Source of the DNA: RGIG4079 sp045646905
Lineage (GTDB): Bacteria > Bacteroidota > Bacteroidia > Bacteroidales > Muribaculaceae
DNA: 64,000 nt
Direction: 5' to 3'
Assembly: GCA_045646905.1 (NCBI GenBank)
Contig: JAZRLP010000026.1
Coordinates: 248,001-312,000, forward strand
Under the pieces are notes generated by a model. The model was not told where the DNA came from. It saw only the letters and a list, made by a program, of their open reading frames with translations, and searched no databases. Within the stretch, counting starts at the first letter, position 1. The number at the start of each line of letters is the position of its first letter. A program made the translations under genes and the position numbers. Shown here piece after piece: positions 25,699 to 35,002 of this stretch.

Positions 25699-26868
25699 AT
25701 GCGACTTCCTATAATATTCATGATAATAATCATCCTGCTTAATGCATGTGTTGATTATGCTATATTTAGGATTCTTAAATCACGGTGTCGATGTATATGG
25801 AGTAGTATACATGCTTGTATTTCAGTTTTAATTACATTGTTTATAATAATTGTGGTATCGCTACCTCGACGAGATGGTAGTGATGGACAATTGTTATTTG
25901 TAATGTGGTCACTTTTTTCTTATTTTAGTATATATCTACCTAAATATACATTCTTGTTATCGAGAATATTATGTTTTAAAAAGAAGATAGTTAAATATAT
26001 TTCTCCCATCGGGTTGTTATTAGGTTGCATTTGCGCCATTTTAATGTGGTGGGGGGCATTAGTTAATAGATATGAAGTTGATATTGAGGAGGTAGTGGTA
26101 GAGATAAATGACTTGCCCGCTTCTTTTGATGATTATAAAATAGCCCAAATATCCGATTTGCATCTTGGCACATTTAATGGCGATACAATATTTGTTTCGA
26201 AATTGGTAGATATAATTAATACACTAGATGTTGACCTTGTTACTTTTACTGGAGATATTGTAAACCGCAAGTCGGACGAATTATTGCCCTATGAATCTTT
26301 ATTATCAAGGATTAAAGCAAAGGATGGAGTACTCTCGGTGTTAGGTAATCATGATTATGGTGATTATCTTGATTGGGCAACTCCAAAAGATAAAGAAGAA
26401 AATCTTCGGCTTATGTATGAAATTAATCAACGCATGGGTTGGGATTTATTGCTAAATGAAAGCAAATACTTATATCGAGGTAATGATTCAATCGTAGTAA
26501 TAGGGGTTGAAAACATTGGAGATCCTCCGTTTAAAGTATACGGTTCTTTAGGTGAGGCAAATCAGTCGCTAGCCGATTCAACTATAAAAATCCTATTGAC
26601 GCATAATCCGGCTCATTGGGAGCAAGATATAAAGGATAACAAGAAATATAATATAGCATTAACACTTTCGGGGCATACCCATGCGATGCAAATAGAACTA
26701 TTTGGCTTATCTCCGTCTATATTTAGATATAATTATTGGAAAGGTCTATATAAAGACTCATTGAATAGATATTTATATGTAAATGTCGGAGCAGGAACTG
26801 TTGCGATGCCGATGCGCATAGGTGCAACTCCCGAGATAACAGTTTTGACGCTTAAATGCGCTAAATGA
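25699..26868 (+). CDS. Membrane-anchored calcineurin-like metallophosphoesterase
   Basis: A 389-residue protein with about four N-terminal membrane segments (residues ~1-125), then a metallophosphoesterase domain. The metal ligands are visible in order: ISDLHLGTFNGD, TGDIVNRKSDE, LGNHDYGD, LLTHNPAHW and LSGHTHAMQ. The layout resembles YkuE/YaeI-type phosphoesterases, some of which act on lipid headgroups such as UDP-diacylglucosamine. The active site would face the cytoplasm or periplasm depending on membrane topology; I cannot decide. It sits between acyltransferase and Tex genes with gaps of 1 and 10 bp, so one transcript is likely. Confidence 0.88.
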   Translation: MRLPIIFMIIIILLNACVDYAIFRILKSRCRCIWSSIHACISVLITLFIIIVVSLPRRDGSDGQLLFVMWSLFSYFSIYLPKYTFLLSRILCFKKKIVKYISPIGLLLGCICAILMWWGALVNRYEVDIEEVVVEINDLPASFDDYKIAQISDLHLGTFNGDTIFVSKLVDIINTLDVDLVTFTGDIVNRKSDELLPYESLLSRIKAKDGVLSVLGNHDYGDYLDWATPKDKEENLRLMYEINQRMGWDLLLNESKYLYRGNDSIVVIGVENIGDPPFKVYGSLGEANQSLADSTIKILLTHNPAHWEQDIKDNKKYNIALTLSGHTHAMQIELFGLSPSIFRYNYWKGLYKDSLNRYLYVNVGAGTVAMPMRIGATPEITVLTLKCAK

Positions 26869-26878
26869 ATTAAGTAAA

Positions 26879-29014
26879 ATGAGTGACAATCTTCAATTAA
26901 TAATTTCCAAAGAGCTCAATCTCTTGGAAAAATCAGTAGCAGCTACCATAAAATTATTGGATGATGGTGCTACAATTCCTTTTATCAGTAGATATAGAAA
27001 AGAAGCAACTGGGTCGCTTGACGAAGTTGCTATTCGCAACATTCAATTGCGATATGAAGAATTGCAAGAACTTATAAAAAGAAAATCATATATTTTAGAT
27101 ACAATCCGAGAAGTTGGAGCTTTAACTTCCGAATTGGAGGAAAAGATTAATGCTACCTACGATAGCGCTATTCTTGAAGACTTGTTCTTGCCATATAAAC
27201 CCAAACGCCGCACCCGCGCCGCTATTGCTCGAGAACGAGGATTGGAACCTTTGGCAAAGATAATAATGAGTCAAAATGAAAGAGATATTGAGTCACGAGC
27301 AGAGCGCTTTCTCTCCGATGAAGTAGCTTGTGCTGAAGAAGCAATTACTGGAGCTCAAGATATAATAGCAGAGTGGGTGAGTGAGAGTGAAACAGCTCGA
27401 CAAATTGTGAGAACAACATATGAAAGAAATGCAATTGTTGCTTCTCAAATTGTGAAAGGTAAAGAGGCTGAAGCCGAGAATTATTTAAATTATAAAGATT
27501 ATTCGCAACCATTGCGAAACTGTTCTTCATATAGATTTTTAGCTATTCGTAGGGGAGAAGAAGAGGGCTTGCTTAAAGTATCTTTATCAATAGATGATGA
27601 TGCAATGATAGAACGATTGAACCGTTTGTTTGTCAAGAAAAATGCATCATTACAACTAGCTAAACTTGTTGAACAAGCTGTTAAAGATGGCTATAAACGA
27701 TTGTTGCGTCCATCAATCGAATCCGAAATTTTTGCAATGTCAAAAGCTAAAGCCGACGACAAAGCTATAGCTACCTTTGCCGAAAATTTGCGTCAATTAT
27801 TATTAGCGCCGCCTTTGGGTTATAAAAGAGTTATGGGTGTTGACCCTGGATATCGAACAGGTTGTAAAATCGTCTGTCTTGATGAGCAAGGAAATTTATT
27901 GCATAATGATGTAATTTATCCATGCCAACCAAAGTGTGACATCAAAGGTGCCTCTCGAAAAGTGAGTAATTTGGTTGAGGCATATAAAATAGATGCTATT
28001 GCAGTAGGCAATGGAACTGCAAGCCGTGAAACTGAACGCTTTTTACAAAATATCCACTATCCACGAAAAGTGCAAGTCTTTGTTGTTAATGAGAGTGGGG
28101 CATCAATATACTCTGCATCAAAGATTGCTCGTGAAGAATTTCCCGATAAAGATGTTACAGTAAGGGGTGCAGTTTCGATCGGCCGTAGATTGATTGACCC
28201 ATTGGCTGAACTTGTTAAAATTGATCCTAAATCAATTGGGGTAGGTCAATATCAGCACGATGTCGATCAGACAAAATTAAAAGGTGCATTGGATTATACG
28301 GTTGAAAGTTGTGTGAATTCAGTTGGTGTCAATTTGAATACTGCCTCAATTCAATTACTTTCGTATGTGTCGGGCGTAGGTCCATTATTGGCATCTAACA
28401 TTGTTAAGTATCGAAACGAAAATGGCGATTTTGCTTCTCGCCAAGATTTAATGAATGTGCCAAGAATGGGTGCTAAATCATTTCAACAATGTGCAGGTTT
28501 CTTACGAATTCCAAACGCAGAAAATATTTTAGATAATACTGCTGTTCACCCCGAAAGTTATGATGTAATTACTCGCATAGCAAAAGATTTAAATTGTTCA
28601 ATTGCTCAATTGGTCAACGACAAAGAATTGCAGCACAAAATAGATTTATCAAAGTATGTTGACGACAAAATAGGGTTGCCAACATTAAATGATATAATGA
28701 GCGAATTAGAAAAGCCAGGACGAGATCCTCGTTCGGTCATAAAAGTATTATCGTTTGATGATTCGATTAAATCAATTGAGGACTTAAGACCGGGATTGGT
28801 ATTAAATGGAATTGTAAATAATATTACTGATTTTGGTGCTTTTGTTGATATTGGTATCAAAGAGAGCGGACTTGTGCATATTTCTCAATTGTGCGATAGT
28901 TATATATCATCGCCTATGGAGGTAGTTTCAATTCATCAACATGTGAAAGTTAAAGTATTGGATGTTGATATAGCTCGAAAACGAGTTTCTTTGACAATGA
29001 AAAATATTGAATAA
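26879..29014 (+). CDS. tex: Tex-family RNA-binding protein
   Basis: A 711-residue Tex protein, a nucleic-acid-binding factor conserved across bacteria and related to eukaryotic Spt6. Visible parts are the N-terminal helical region (IPFISRYRKEATGSLDEV), the YqgF/RNase H-like core (VMGVDPGYRTGCKIVCLD), the helix-hairpin-helix tandem (LLSYVSGVGPLLASNIVKYR and DLMNVPRMGAKSFQQCAGF) and a C-terminal S1 domain (LVLNGIVNNITDFGAFVDIG). Length is typical. FolK starts on the base after its stop. Confidence 0.95.
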   Translation: MSDNLQLIISKELNLLEKSVAATIKLLDDGATIPFISRYRKEATGSLDEVAIRNIQLRYEELQELIKRKSYILDTIREVGALTSELEEKINATYDSAILEDLFLPYKPKRRTRAAIARERGLEPLAKIIMSQNERDIESRAERFLSDEVACAEEAITGAQDIIAEWVSESETARQIVRTTYERNAIVASQIVKGKEAEAENYLNYKDYSQPLRNCSSYRFLAIRRGEEEGLLKVSLSIDDDAMIERLNRLFVKKNASLQLAKLVEQAVKDGYKRLLRPSIESEIFAMSKAKADDKAIATFAENLRQLLLAPPLGYKRVMGVDPGYRTGCKIVCLDEQGNLLHNDVIYPCQPKCDIKGASRKVSNLVEAYKIDAIAVGNGTASRETERFLQNIHYPRKVQVFVVNESGASIYSASKIAREEFPDKDVTVRGAVSIGRRLIDPLAELVKIDPKSIGVGQYQHDVDQTKLKGALDYTVESCVNSVGVNLNTASIQLLSYVSGVGPLLASNIVKYRNENGDFASRQDLMNVPRMGAKSFQQCAGFLRIPNAENILDNTAVHPESYDVITRIAKDLNCSIAQLVNDKELQHKIDLSKYVDDKIGLPTLNDIMSELEKPGRDPRSVIKVLSFDDSIKSIEDLRPGLVLNGIVNNITDFGAFVDIGIKESGLVHISQLCDSYISSPMEVVSIHQHVKVKVLDVDIARKRVSLTMKNIE

Positions 29015-29407
29015 ATGAATACTTTAGCAATTAGCTTAGGCAGTAATAGTAATGATCGTAGCATTCAAATGGATGATGCGGTGCGTTATTTGGACTCAAT
29101 ATTTGAATGTGTTTCATGTTCGACAATCTATGAAACACAAGCATTAAACGGGAAAGATGCTCCATATCTTAATGCAGTTGCAGTTGCTAATACCCATTTG
29201 TCTATTGTTGAAGCAACAAAATTGCTAAAAAAATGGGAATGTCAATGTGGTCGCACTGCTGAGTCTAAATTAAGAGGGTCTATACCTATCGATTTAGATA
29301 TTGTAGTGTGGAATGGTGAAGTAGTTCGGGAAAAGGACTTTTCATGTGACTTTTTCACTCAAGGATATTTTCAATTAGTACCCTTGGGGACCGAACGCAA
29401 ACATTAA
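29015..29407 (+). CDS. folK: HPPK (FolK-like), short form
   Basis: 6-Hydroxymethyl-7,8-dihydropterin pyrophosphokinase, which activates the pterin for folate synthesis. The 130-residue sequence is shorter than the usual ~160. It keeps the start ISLGSNSNDR, the substrate block LNAVAVANT and the ATP/magnesium motif RGSIPIDLDIVVW. The catalytic loop is compressed: RTAESKLRG stands where the usual motif has more residues before RPIDLDI. Its ATG follows the Tex stop directly. Its 3' end overlaps the convergent comEC gene by 4 bp. FolC of the same pathway is encoded about 6 kb away. Confidence 0.85.
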   Translation: MNTLAISLGSNSNDRSIQMDDAVRYLDSIFECVSCSTIYETQALNGKDAPYLNAVAVANTHLSIVEATKLLKKWECQCGRTAESKLRGSIPIDLDIVVWNGEVVREKDFSCDFFTQGYFQLVPLGTERKH

Positions 29408-31434
29408 TCCCTAATTATGCGATGAAAACATGTGTCGCGAAGGGAAATATATGGAATGTTGTGAGTTAGGCAAGAGTCGGCATATCTATTATGCCGTTTT
29501 TTGTGTAGGTCGCGACTCAATAAAATTGTATCAGGATGTAAAGTTGAATATACATCCTTAATGTCACCTTTAAAACCACGACACACTAAAGCATAATTGG
29601 GCTTTAAATTTAGACTCATTAGGTCGGTATCATCATCAACGATAACAAAAATATCAGTTCCTAAAGAAATAATAGGGTCCATTCGTTTCAAAGTTGATGA
29701 AGAATATTCGTTAGGAAATAGAGTAATACTATCAACATCACGCCAACCCATATAGTCCTTATATTTTTCGGTGCATTTGTTTATTAAATCAATCGAATCA
29801 CCACCATGGGCAGTGCTGAAAACATGCATGGCTGTTGAATCTCTAACGATAATATTTGTGTAATATGCGTTCCGAGGTATGAAATATTCGGCGTTGCAAT
29901 GTCGTGGTCTTGAGAGATATCCCATTGTGATAAAAAACAATGTAAAAGCAATTGTAAAGATATACCATATTTTCTTCTTTTGAACGATTGATAGGTATAG
30001 GCATATTATTATTGCAACGAAAGGAATAATGAGCCATCCTTTAAAATATATGTTGTCAATATTAGCTCCAGGTAAATTGGTTATAGATGAGATTACCGAG
30101 TCTATAATATTATATAGATACTCTATCAATTTAGACAAAAATGATGGTTCAAAACCCAATGCTGAAATAATAATAGCAATTAATCCCCCAATAATAACAA
30201 ATGGTAATAGGTATGATGTGATTGCATTTGCGAGTAAGAAATAAGATGGGAAATTATGAAAATAGAAAGCCGAAATAATACCAGTTCCAATCATTGCTGA
30301 TATTGATACGGAAAATAACGACATAATTGTATGAAGTATGCGCCTTTTGGGGTTTATAGGATTAAGCTTTCTTGCAAATAAAAGAATTGATAATACGGCT
30401 GTAAATGAAAGTTGAAACCCGATATTGTATAATGAATTAGGAGAGAAAACTAATATAATTATTGCTGCAAAGCATAACGAATTGTATGGACTATGGTGGC
30501 GTTGTAATATTAGAGATAGGAGAAATATTGATGCCATAATTACTGCCCGTGTAACTGATGGCGAAAAACCGGTCATTAACGCATATGCCCACAATAATAT
30601 TATTGTGATAATAAACCTAAATTTCCGTCGTCCAACAAAGTCGATTGGGTAAAGTAATATTGCAATAAATAATGTTATTATTCCCACATGAAGCCCACTC
30701 AAGGCAAGTATATGAGCAAGCCCAGTAGAAGAATATTTTAATCGTTGGTCATCGCTAATCATTGAGGCATCGCCCGTGATAGTTGCATTGAGAAATTCAA
30801 TACATTCTTCCGAAATAGGAAGAGAGGAAATAATATGAGTTACATTAGAACGAAATCGTTTAATCTTCCATATTAAGTTGTCATTGTTCCCTGAAATGAT
30901 AATGTTTTCGGGTTGAATAAATGTTTGAGTATATATCCCTTGCCGGTTTAAGTGCTTTACTATGTCAAATTCATCGGGCAAATCGCGTTTGTCTTTAATG
31001 TAATCAATAGTTGCCCTAAAAGAAACTCTATTTCCTATTTCTAAAAATGGATTTAACGAGGGGATTGATACACGGCATTTAAAAGAGGAAATATTAAAAG
31101 TCGATGTGGAATCAGCAATATTATCAACATCTATAATAAGATTGCGAATATCATCTGTTGTCTTAATATTGGAAATCGTACCACTAAATGTGAGTTCTTT
31201 ATTGAGGAATTGTTCATTGATGTTTGGCTTTGATTGGAGTGAATAACAAATGGCACCAAAAATATAAGCTAAAAGAATAATGTTAGCGGTTTTGTCTTGA
31301 GAAAATGACGCGTATAATCCTATAGCAATCAGTGTGATAATGATGTAAATCCAGCTGAATTGACTTATGAGAATGCCCATAATTAACCCAGTGAGAATGG
31401 GTAAAAGTGGTATTTGGGCAAAAGTCAGTTTCAT
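29404..31434 (-). CDS. ComEC/Rec2-family membrane protein without a metallo-beta-lactamase domain
   Basis: A 676-residue polytopic protein of the ComEC/Rec2 family, the inner-membrane DNA channel of natural transformation. The N-terminal part has an OB-fold-like DUF4131 region (TFSGTISNIKTTDD ... GNRVSFRATI). The Competence domain is recognised by STGLAHILALSGLHVGII and ALMTGFSPSVTRAVIMASIFLL. The C-terminal ~180 residues follow the last membrane segments but show no HxHxDH zinc motif, so any lactamase-like domain is degenerate. Last gene of the aroE-yeiH-comEC run. No other competence gene is nearby, so DNA uptake is not assured. Confidence 0.88.
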   Translation of the reverse strand: MKLTFAQIPLLPILTGLIMGILISQFSWIYIIITLIAIGLYASFSQDKTANIILLAYIFGAICYSLQSKPNINEQFLNKELTFSGTISNIKTTDDIRNLIIDVDNIADSTSTFNISSFKCRVSIPSLNPFLEIGNRVSFRATIDYIKDKRDLPDEFDIVKHLNRQGIYTQTFIQPENIIISGNNDNLIWKIKRFRSNVTHIISSLPISEECIEFLNATITGDASMISDDQRLKYSSTGLAHILALSGLHVGIITLFIAILLYPIDFVGRRKFRFIITIILLWAYALMTGFSPSVTRAVIMASIFLLSLILQRHHSPYNSLCFAAIIILVFSPNSLYNIGFQLSFTAVLSILLFARKLNPINPKRRILHTIMSLFSVSISAMIGTGIISAFYFHNFPSYFLLANAITSYLLPFVIIGGLIAIIISALGFEPSFLSKLIEYLYNIIDSVISSITNLPGANIDNIYFKGWLIIPFVAIIICLYLSIVQKKKIWYIFTIAFTLFFITMGYLSRPRHCNAEYFIPRNAYYTNIIVRDSTAMHVFSTAHGGDSIDLINKCTEKYKDYMGWRDVDSITLFPNEYSSSTLKRMDPIISLGTDIFVIVDDDTDLMSLNLKPNYALVCRGFKGDIKDVYSTLHPDTILLSRDLHKKRHNRYADSCLTHNIPYISLRDTCFHRIIRD

Positions 31435-31448
31435 AGAAGGTAGTTGGC

Positions 31449-32390
31449 CTAATTAATAGTATGTTTTACAACAAAAAAACTTGTAACACCAATAACAATC
31501 CACAAAGTAATGGCCAGCAAAAGAGGTCTTATTCCTACTTTTTTTATCGATTTGATTGAAAGACTCGTGCCTATAAGGAATAATGTTACAATAAGCCCTT
31601 TTTTAGCGATTAATACCAATATTGATGAAATTTCGTTAGGGATATTGCAGTAGGTATTTATTGCCATGGCAATTATAAATAAAAATATAAACCATGGAAT
31701 AGATATCTTATTTTTTTTGTCATGAAAAAATAGCATTGTAACTAACGCAAGAGGTATTATCCATAGCGCACGAGTTAGTTTTATTAAGGTTGCACTTTGA
31801 AGCGCTATAGGACCATAAGCTTCTCCAGCGCCTACTACCGATGAAGTGTCGTGAATGGCTATTGCTGCCCATGTGCCAAATTGTGTTTCGTTCAGCTCAA
31901 AATAGTGGCCAATAGGAGGGAATATAAATAACGCGATAGCATTGAGAATGAAAATAACACCGAGCGATACTGCCATTTCATCATCTGATGCTTTTATAAT
32001 AGGACCAACTGCCGCAATAGCACTCCCTCCACATATTGCAGTGCCCGAAGAGATGAGATATGATGTTTTTCTATTGAGATTCAACCAACGCCCAAGTAAA
32101 ACACCTAATGCCATTACGCCCACAACCGAAGCAATAGTAAATAACATACCGCTACTGCCTGATTTTAATGAATCGACAATATTCATCCCAAATCCTAATC
32201 CAACAACGGAAATTTGGAGTAGATATTTCGATGCTTTTTTGTTGAATTTGGCGAATGGAATGGGAAAAATTAAAGCGTATATTAATCCGATTAATAAAGA
32301 TATAGCTGGAGTTATTGCCAATCCTATATTGAATTGCTCAAATGGTATAATGATTAATAGTAAGATTAGAAAATAAACAATTTTATTCAT
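31449..32390 (-). CDS. YeiH-family putative sulfate exporter (UPF0324)
   Basis: A 313-residue membrane protein with about nine to ten hydrophobic segments. It matches the YeiH/UPF0324 family through LLQISVVGLGFGMNI, the glycine-rich ISSGTAICGGSAIAAVGP and WAAIAIHDTSSVVGAG. Family members are annotated as putative sulfate exporters, but direct evidence for the substrate is thin. The gap to comEC is 14 bp and to aroE 9 bp, giving a tight operon whose members have no evident common function. Confidence 0.88.
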   Translation of the reverse strand: MNKIVYFLILLLIIIPFEQFNIGLAITPAISLLIGLIYALIFPIPFAKFNKKASKYLLQISVVGLGFGMNIVDSLKSGSSGMLFTIASVVGVMALGVLLGRWLNLNRKTSYLISSGTAICGGSAIAAVGPIIKASDDEMAVSLGVIFILNAIALFIFPPIGHYFELNETQFGTWAAIAIHDTSSVVGAGEAYGPIALQSATLIKLTRALWIIPLALVTMLFFHDKKNKISIPWFIFLFIIAMAINTYCNIPNEISSILVLIAKKGLIVTLFLIGTSLSIKSIKKVGIRPLLLAITLWIVIGVTSFFVVKHTIN

Positions 32391-32399
32391 TTGTAGGAT

Positions 32400-33161
32400 T
32401 TATTTAGTAGTCCAAATTTCCCATGCTGCAAATGCTTGTAGCAATAGCATTTCTAATCCGTTTTTTGTTTCAGCGCCATATTGTGCCGCCTTTTTCATAA
32501 ATAAAGTGACATCGGGATTATATAGAAGATCATAACACAGATGATCTTTAGTTAAAAGTTCATATGGAATGTCGGGGCATTCATCAACATGTGGGTACAT
32601 TCCTAATGGAGTTGCATTGATTATAATCTTATATTTGTCCAATATTGTTGGTGTCAATTCATCATATGAAAAATTCTCTTCGTTTTTTAATCTTGAAACA
32701 AATTTAGTTTCGATCCCCATATTTTTAAGCCCTTGTGAAACGGCTTTTGCTGCGCCACCAGTACCTAATATGAGTGCATGAGTGTGGTGTGGTTTTATAA
32801 GTGGTTTTAGTGAATCGCAAAAACCGATTATGTCAGAGTTATAACCTTTAAGTTTTAGATTATTATTCTTGTCGCGAATGAATTTTATAACATTAACTGC
32901 TCCAATTTTTGCAGCATCTTCATCGAGTTCATCAAGGAAAGGAATAACTTTTTCCTTATATGGTATTGTAACATTCAGTCCACATAAATTGTGATTTTGT
33001 TTTATTACATTTTTAATTTCGTCGATAGAGGAAATCTCAAAATTAACATAATGAGCATCAATTATCTCTGATTCAAATTTTTGATTGAAGAAAATTTCAG
33101 AGAATGAATGTCCTAATGGATATCCAATTAATCCATAAAGTTCTTTAGAATGCTTAATCAT
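32400..33161 (-). CDS. aroE: Shikimate dehydrogenase
   Basis: A 253-residue NADPH-dependent enzyme reducing 3-dehydroshikimate to shikimate in aromatic amino acid synthesis. Motifs: the shikimate-binding start YGLIGYPLGHSFSEIFF, the catalytic Lys in GLNVTIPYKEKVIPFLDE, the dinucleotide loop ILGTGGAAKAVSQGL and the C-terminal NGLEMLLLQAFAAWEIW. The longest frame begins at a TTG at 33188, but the TATTTTTG promoter element (33186..33193) covers it. The ATG at 33161 is therefore taken as the start. First gene of the aroE-yeiH-comEC run. Confidence 0.95.
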   Translation of the reverse strand: MIKHSKELYGLIGYPLGHSFSEIFFNQKFESEIIDAHYVNFEISSIDEIKNVIKQNHNLCGLNVTIPYKEKVIPFLDELDEDAAKIGAVNVIKFIRDKNNNLKLKGYNSDIIGFCDSLKPLIKPHHTHALILGTGGAAKAVSQGLKNMGIETKFVSRLKNEENFSYDELTPTILDKYKIIINATPLGMYPHVDECPDIPYELLTKDHLCYDLLYNPDVTLFMKKAAQYGAETKNGLEMLLLQAFAAWEIWTTK

Positions 33162-33185
33162 ATAATTAAATCTAACATTAAAGTA

Positions 33186-33193
33186 CAAAAATA
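33186..33193 (-). promoter_or_regulatory. -7 element of the aroE operon
   Basis: TATTTTTG on the minus strand matches TAnnTTTG and overlaps the TTG that would give a longer AroE, which decides the start in favour of the ATG at 33161. Confidence 0.5.
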
Positions 33194-33253
33194 GTGATTT
33201 TATTATATTTTTAGCGAATAATTGTGGCTGAAAATGTATGGTTTATAAAAAAT

Positions 33254-33280
33254 AAAAGCTACGAAAAATCGTAGCTTTTT
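33254..33280 (-). terminator. Intrinsic terminator of the META lipoprotein gene
   Basis: A perfect 11-bp stem (aaaagctacga / tcgtagctttt) with an aaaa loop. On the minus strand it is followed by a T-rich tract; it lies 22 bp after the META gene stop and upstream of the aroE promoter. Confidence 0.85.
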
Positions 33281-33301
33281 GAATTATATTGGTTCAAGAA
33301 A

Positions 33302-34267
33302 TTATTCGTTGGTGTATTTATCTGTCGTTTTTGTGAGCTCAAGCACAACATTTCCTGCTTTATCTTTCAATATAAGAACTGTTTCATTCTTTTCTTTATT
33401 ATATTTCTCAACCTTTTCAAGAGCCAAGAGAATTTGCGATTCAAGTTCTAAATCGGGGCAAGCCATTCTTGTTGTCATAAGGTCGAGGAACATTATAGAG
33501 TTTTGTTTACTTGCATCGAGAAGGATATCGCCATTGACGGTATTACAGCCCACATTGCCATGAAGCTTCATCGCTGTCAAGTCAAGTGCCAATTCAATAT
33601 TTTTGTTTTTGCATTGAGTGTCATTGACTTTTGTGATTTTCCATATGCCACTTATGAAATCAGTATTCGACTTGCGTAACACCATTAATGTTTGATCCGA
33701 ATCAGATAGAAAGTTCATATAAAATTCGTTCCCAATTTCGGTAATATAGATGCTTTTTACATTATTAAAAGCATTATTGATGTCAAACTCATGAGGTGCT
33801 TCGCTTGAAGTGCAGTAGCGTTGTGTTGATAAAAGATTTACAAATTCAATTTTATGGCCGTTTACTTTATAATGGCCATTTAAAGTATTACATCCATTAT
33901 TAGCATATACTTGTTTTGTGCTTTCATCAAAAATCACATATGGACGATTATCGCCTGTAGTGTGAACATTATTTGCCGAAGCAACAACCCATTCGCCGTT
34001 GATACTTTCACTTGTTATTTTTACATTGCTAGGTTTTATGTCGTTTTCGTGGTCGGTTCTATTTCCTTTCTTTTTCTTGTTTTTTTTCTTTTTATCGCTT
34101 TTAGAATTTGATTGGGTCACTGAAAATTGTTGATATTCGCCACGATGTATATTTGCATCAGTTTTATTTGTGATTACTGAATTATCGGTGTTACTTCTTA
34201 ACGAGCCACATCCCACTATTGAGAATGCTATTATTCCTAAAACAAGATTTAGAATATATCTATTCAT
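33302..34267 (-). CDS. Lipoprotein with two META domains (HslJ-like)
   Basis: A 321-residue lipoprotein (signal ending SIVGC) with two copies of the META/HslJ domain. Copy 1 shows INGEWVVASANN, NNGCNTLNGHYKV and LSTQRYC; copy 2 shows ISGIWKITKVND, GNVGCNTVNGDILL and TTRMACPD. The paired Cys residues in each copy (GCNT and RYC or MAC) are typical. Between the lipid anchor and copy 1 lies a Lys-rich linker (about residues 55-70). META proteins relate to heat-shock or novobiocin tolerance in E. coli; function here is unknown. A TTG at 34276 extends the frame, but the ATG at 34267 opens the lipoprotein signal. Confidence 0.87.
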   Translation of the reverse strand: MNRYILNLVLGIIAFSIVGCGSLRSNTDNSVITNKTDANIHRGEYQQFSVTQSNSKSDKKKKNKKKKGNRTDHENDIKPSNVKITSESINGEWVVASANNVHTTGDNRPYVIFDESTKQVYANNGCNTLNGHYKVNGHKIEFVNLLSTQRYCTSSEAPHEFDINNAFNNVKSIYITEIGNEFYMNFLSDSDQTLMVLRKSNTDFISGIWKITKVNDTQCKNKNIELALDLTAMKLHGNVGCNTVNGDILLDASKQNSIMFLDLMTTRMACPDLELESQILLALEKVEKYNKEKNETVLILKDKAGNVVLELTKTTDKYTNE

Positions 34268-34305
34268 TTTATTCAATATAGTTAATGCGTTAATTAATTT
34301 AGCGA

Positions 34306-34313
34306 CAAAGTTA
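34306..34313 (-). promoter_or_regulatory. -7 element of the META lipoprotein gene
   Basis: TAACTTTG on the minus strand, 39 bp before the ATG at 34267; no good upstream element. Confidence 0.45.
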
Positions 34314-34387
34314 GTGAAAAAAAGTGGATTTTGTGGCTATAACAAATATAATTGCCTTTTTTTATCATTTAATGAAGTTTATTTATG

Positions 34388-34395
34388 TAATTTTG
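34388..34395 (+). promoter_or_regulatory. -7 element of the chromate transporter/folC run
   Basis: TAATTTTG 17 bp before the ATG at 34412, divergent from the META promoter. Confidence 0.45.
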
Positions 34396-34411
34396 CAAAT
34401 GTTTTGAGAAA

Positions 34412-35002
34412 ATGGATATGAGTAATATATTTTTACAACTTTTTGTAGTCTTTTTTAAAATAGGAGCGTTCACCTTTGGTGGAGGTTGGGCGATGATATC
34501 TATTATAGAAAAGGAAATTGTAGAAAAGAAACATTGGGTGACAAAGGAGGAATTTCTCGACCTCTTGGCTGTTGCACAATCAATTCCTGGTATTTTGGCT
34601 GTAAATATGGCTGTAGCTGTTGGCGATAAAATTCGAGGCCGTCGAGGGGCTGTAATATCTGCATTAGGAACGATTATACCGTCCTTTGCCATGATATTGT
34701 TTATTGCTATATTTCTAACTCCCGATATGATAAAAAGCAACGAAACACTTAACAATATCTTTCGCGGAATACGCCCGGCGGTTGTTGCATTAATTATTGT
34801 TCCTATATTTAAAAATGCTAAAGTTGCAAAGATAGGCTGGAAAACAGTTGCAATCCCCATTATTGTTGCATTATTAATTTGGTCAAAAGTTCCATATATA
34901 TCTAATCCCATAATATTTATTGTATTGGGTGGCCTTGGAGGCTATTTATGGTTACGCCGTCAGCATTCGCGCATAACCCAACGAAAGGAGGTGGGTGAAT
35001 AA
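34412..35002 (+). CDS. Chromate transporter, first half-protein
   Basis: A 196-residue member of the CHR family in its short, single-domain form. Motifs are FFKIGAFTFGGGWAMISIIEKEIV, FLDLLAVAQSIPGILAVNMAVAVG and about six hydrophobic segments. Short CHR proteins occur as adjacent pairs that work together; the substrate may be chromate or sulfate, unproven here. The stop overlaps the start of the partner by one base (TAATG), and an AAAGGAGGTG sequence just before it is a rare Shine-Dalgarno-like match in this window. Confidence 0.9.
   Translation: MDMSNIFLQLFVVFFKIGAFTFGGGWAMISIIEKEIVEKKHWVTKEEFLDLLAVAQSIPGILAVNMAVAVGDKIRGRRGAVISALGTIIPSFAMILFIAIFLTPDMIKSNETLNNIFRGIRPAVVALIIVPIFKNAKVAKIGWKTVAIPIIVALLIWSKVPYISNPIIFIVLGGLGGYLWLRRQHSRITQRKEVGE

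Noticed and set aside
34369..34911. A 180-codon minus-strand open frame
   Set aside because: It is antisense to the first chromate transporter half-gene, whose protein matches a known family throughout.
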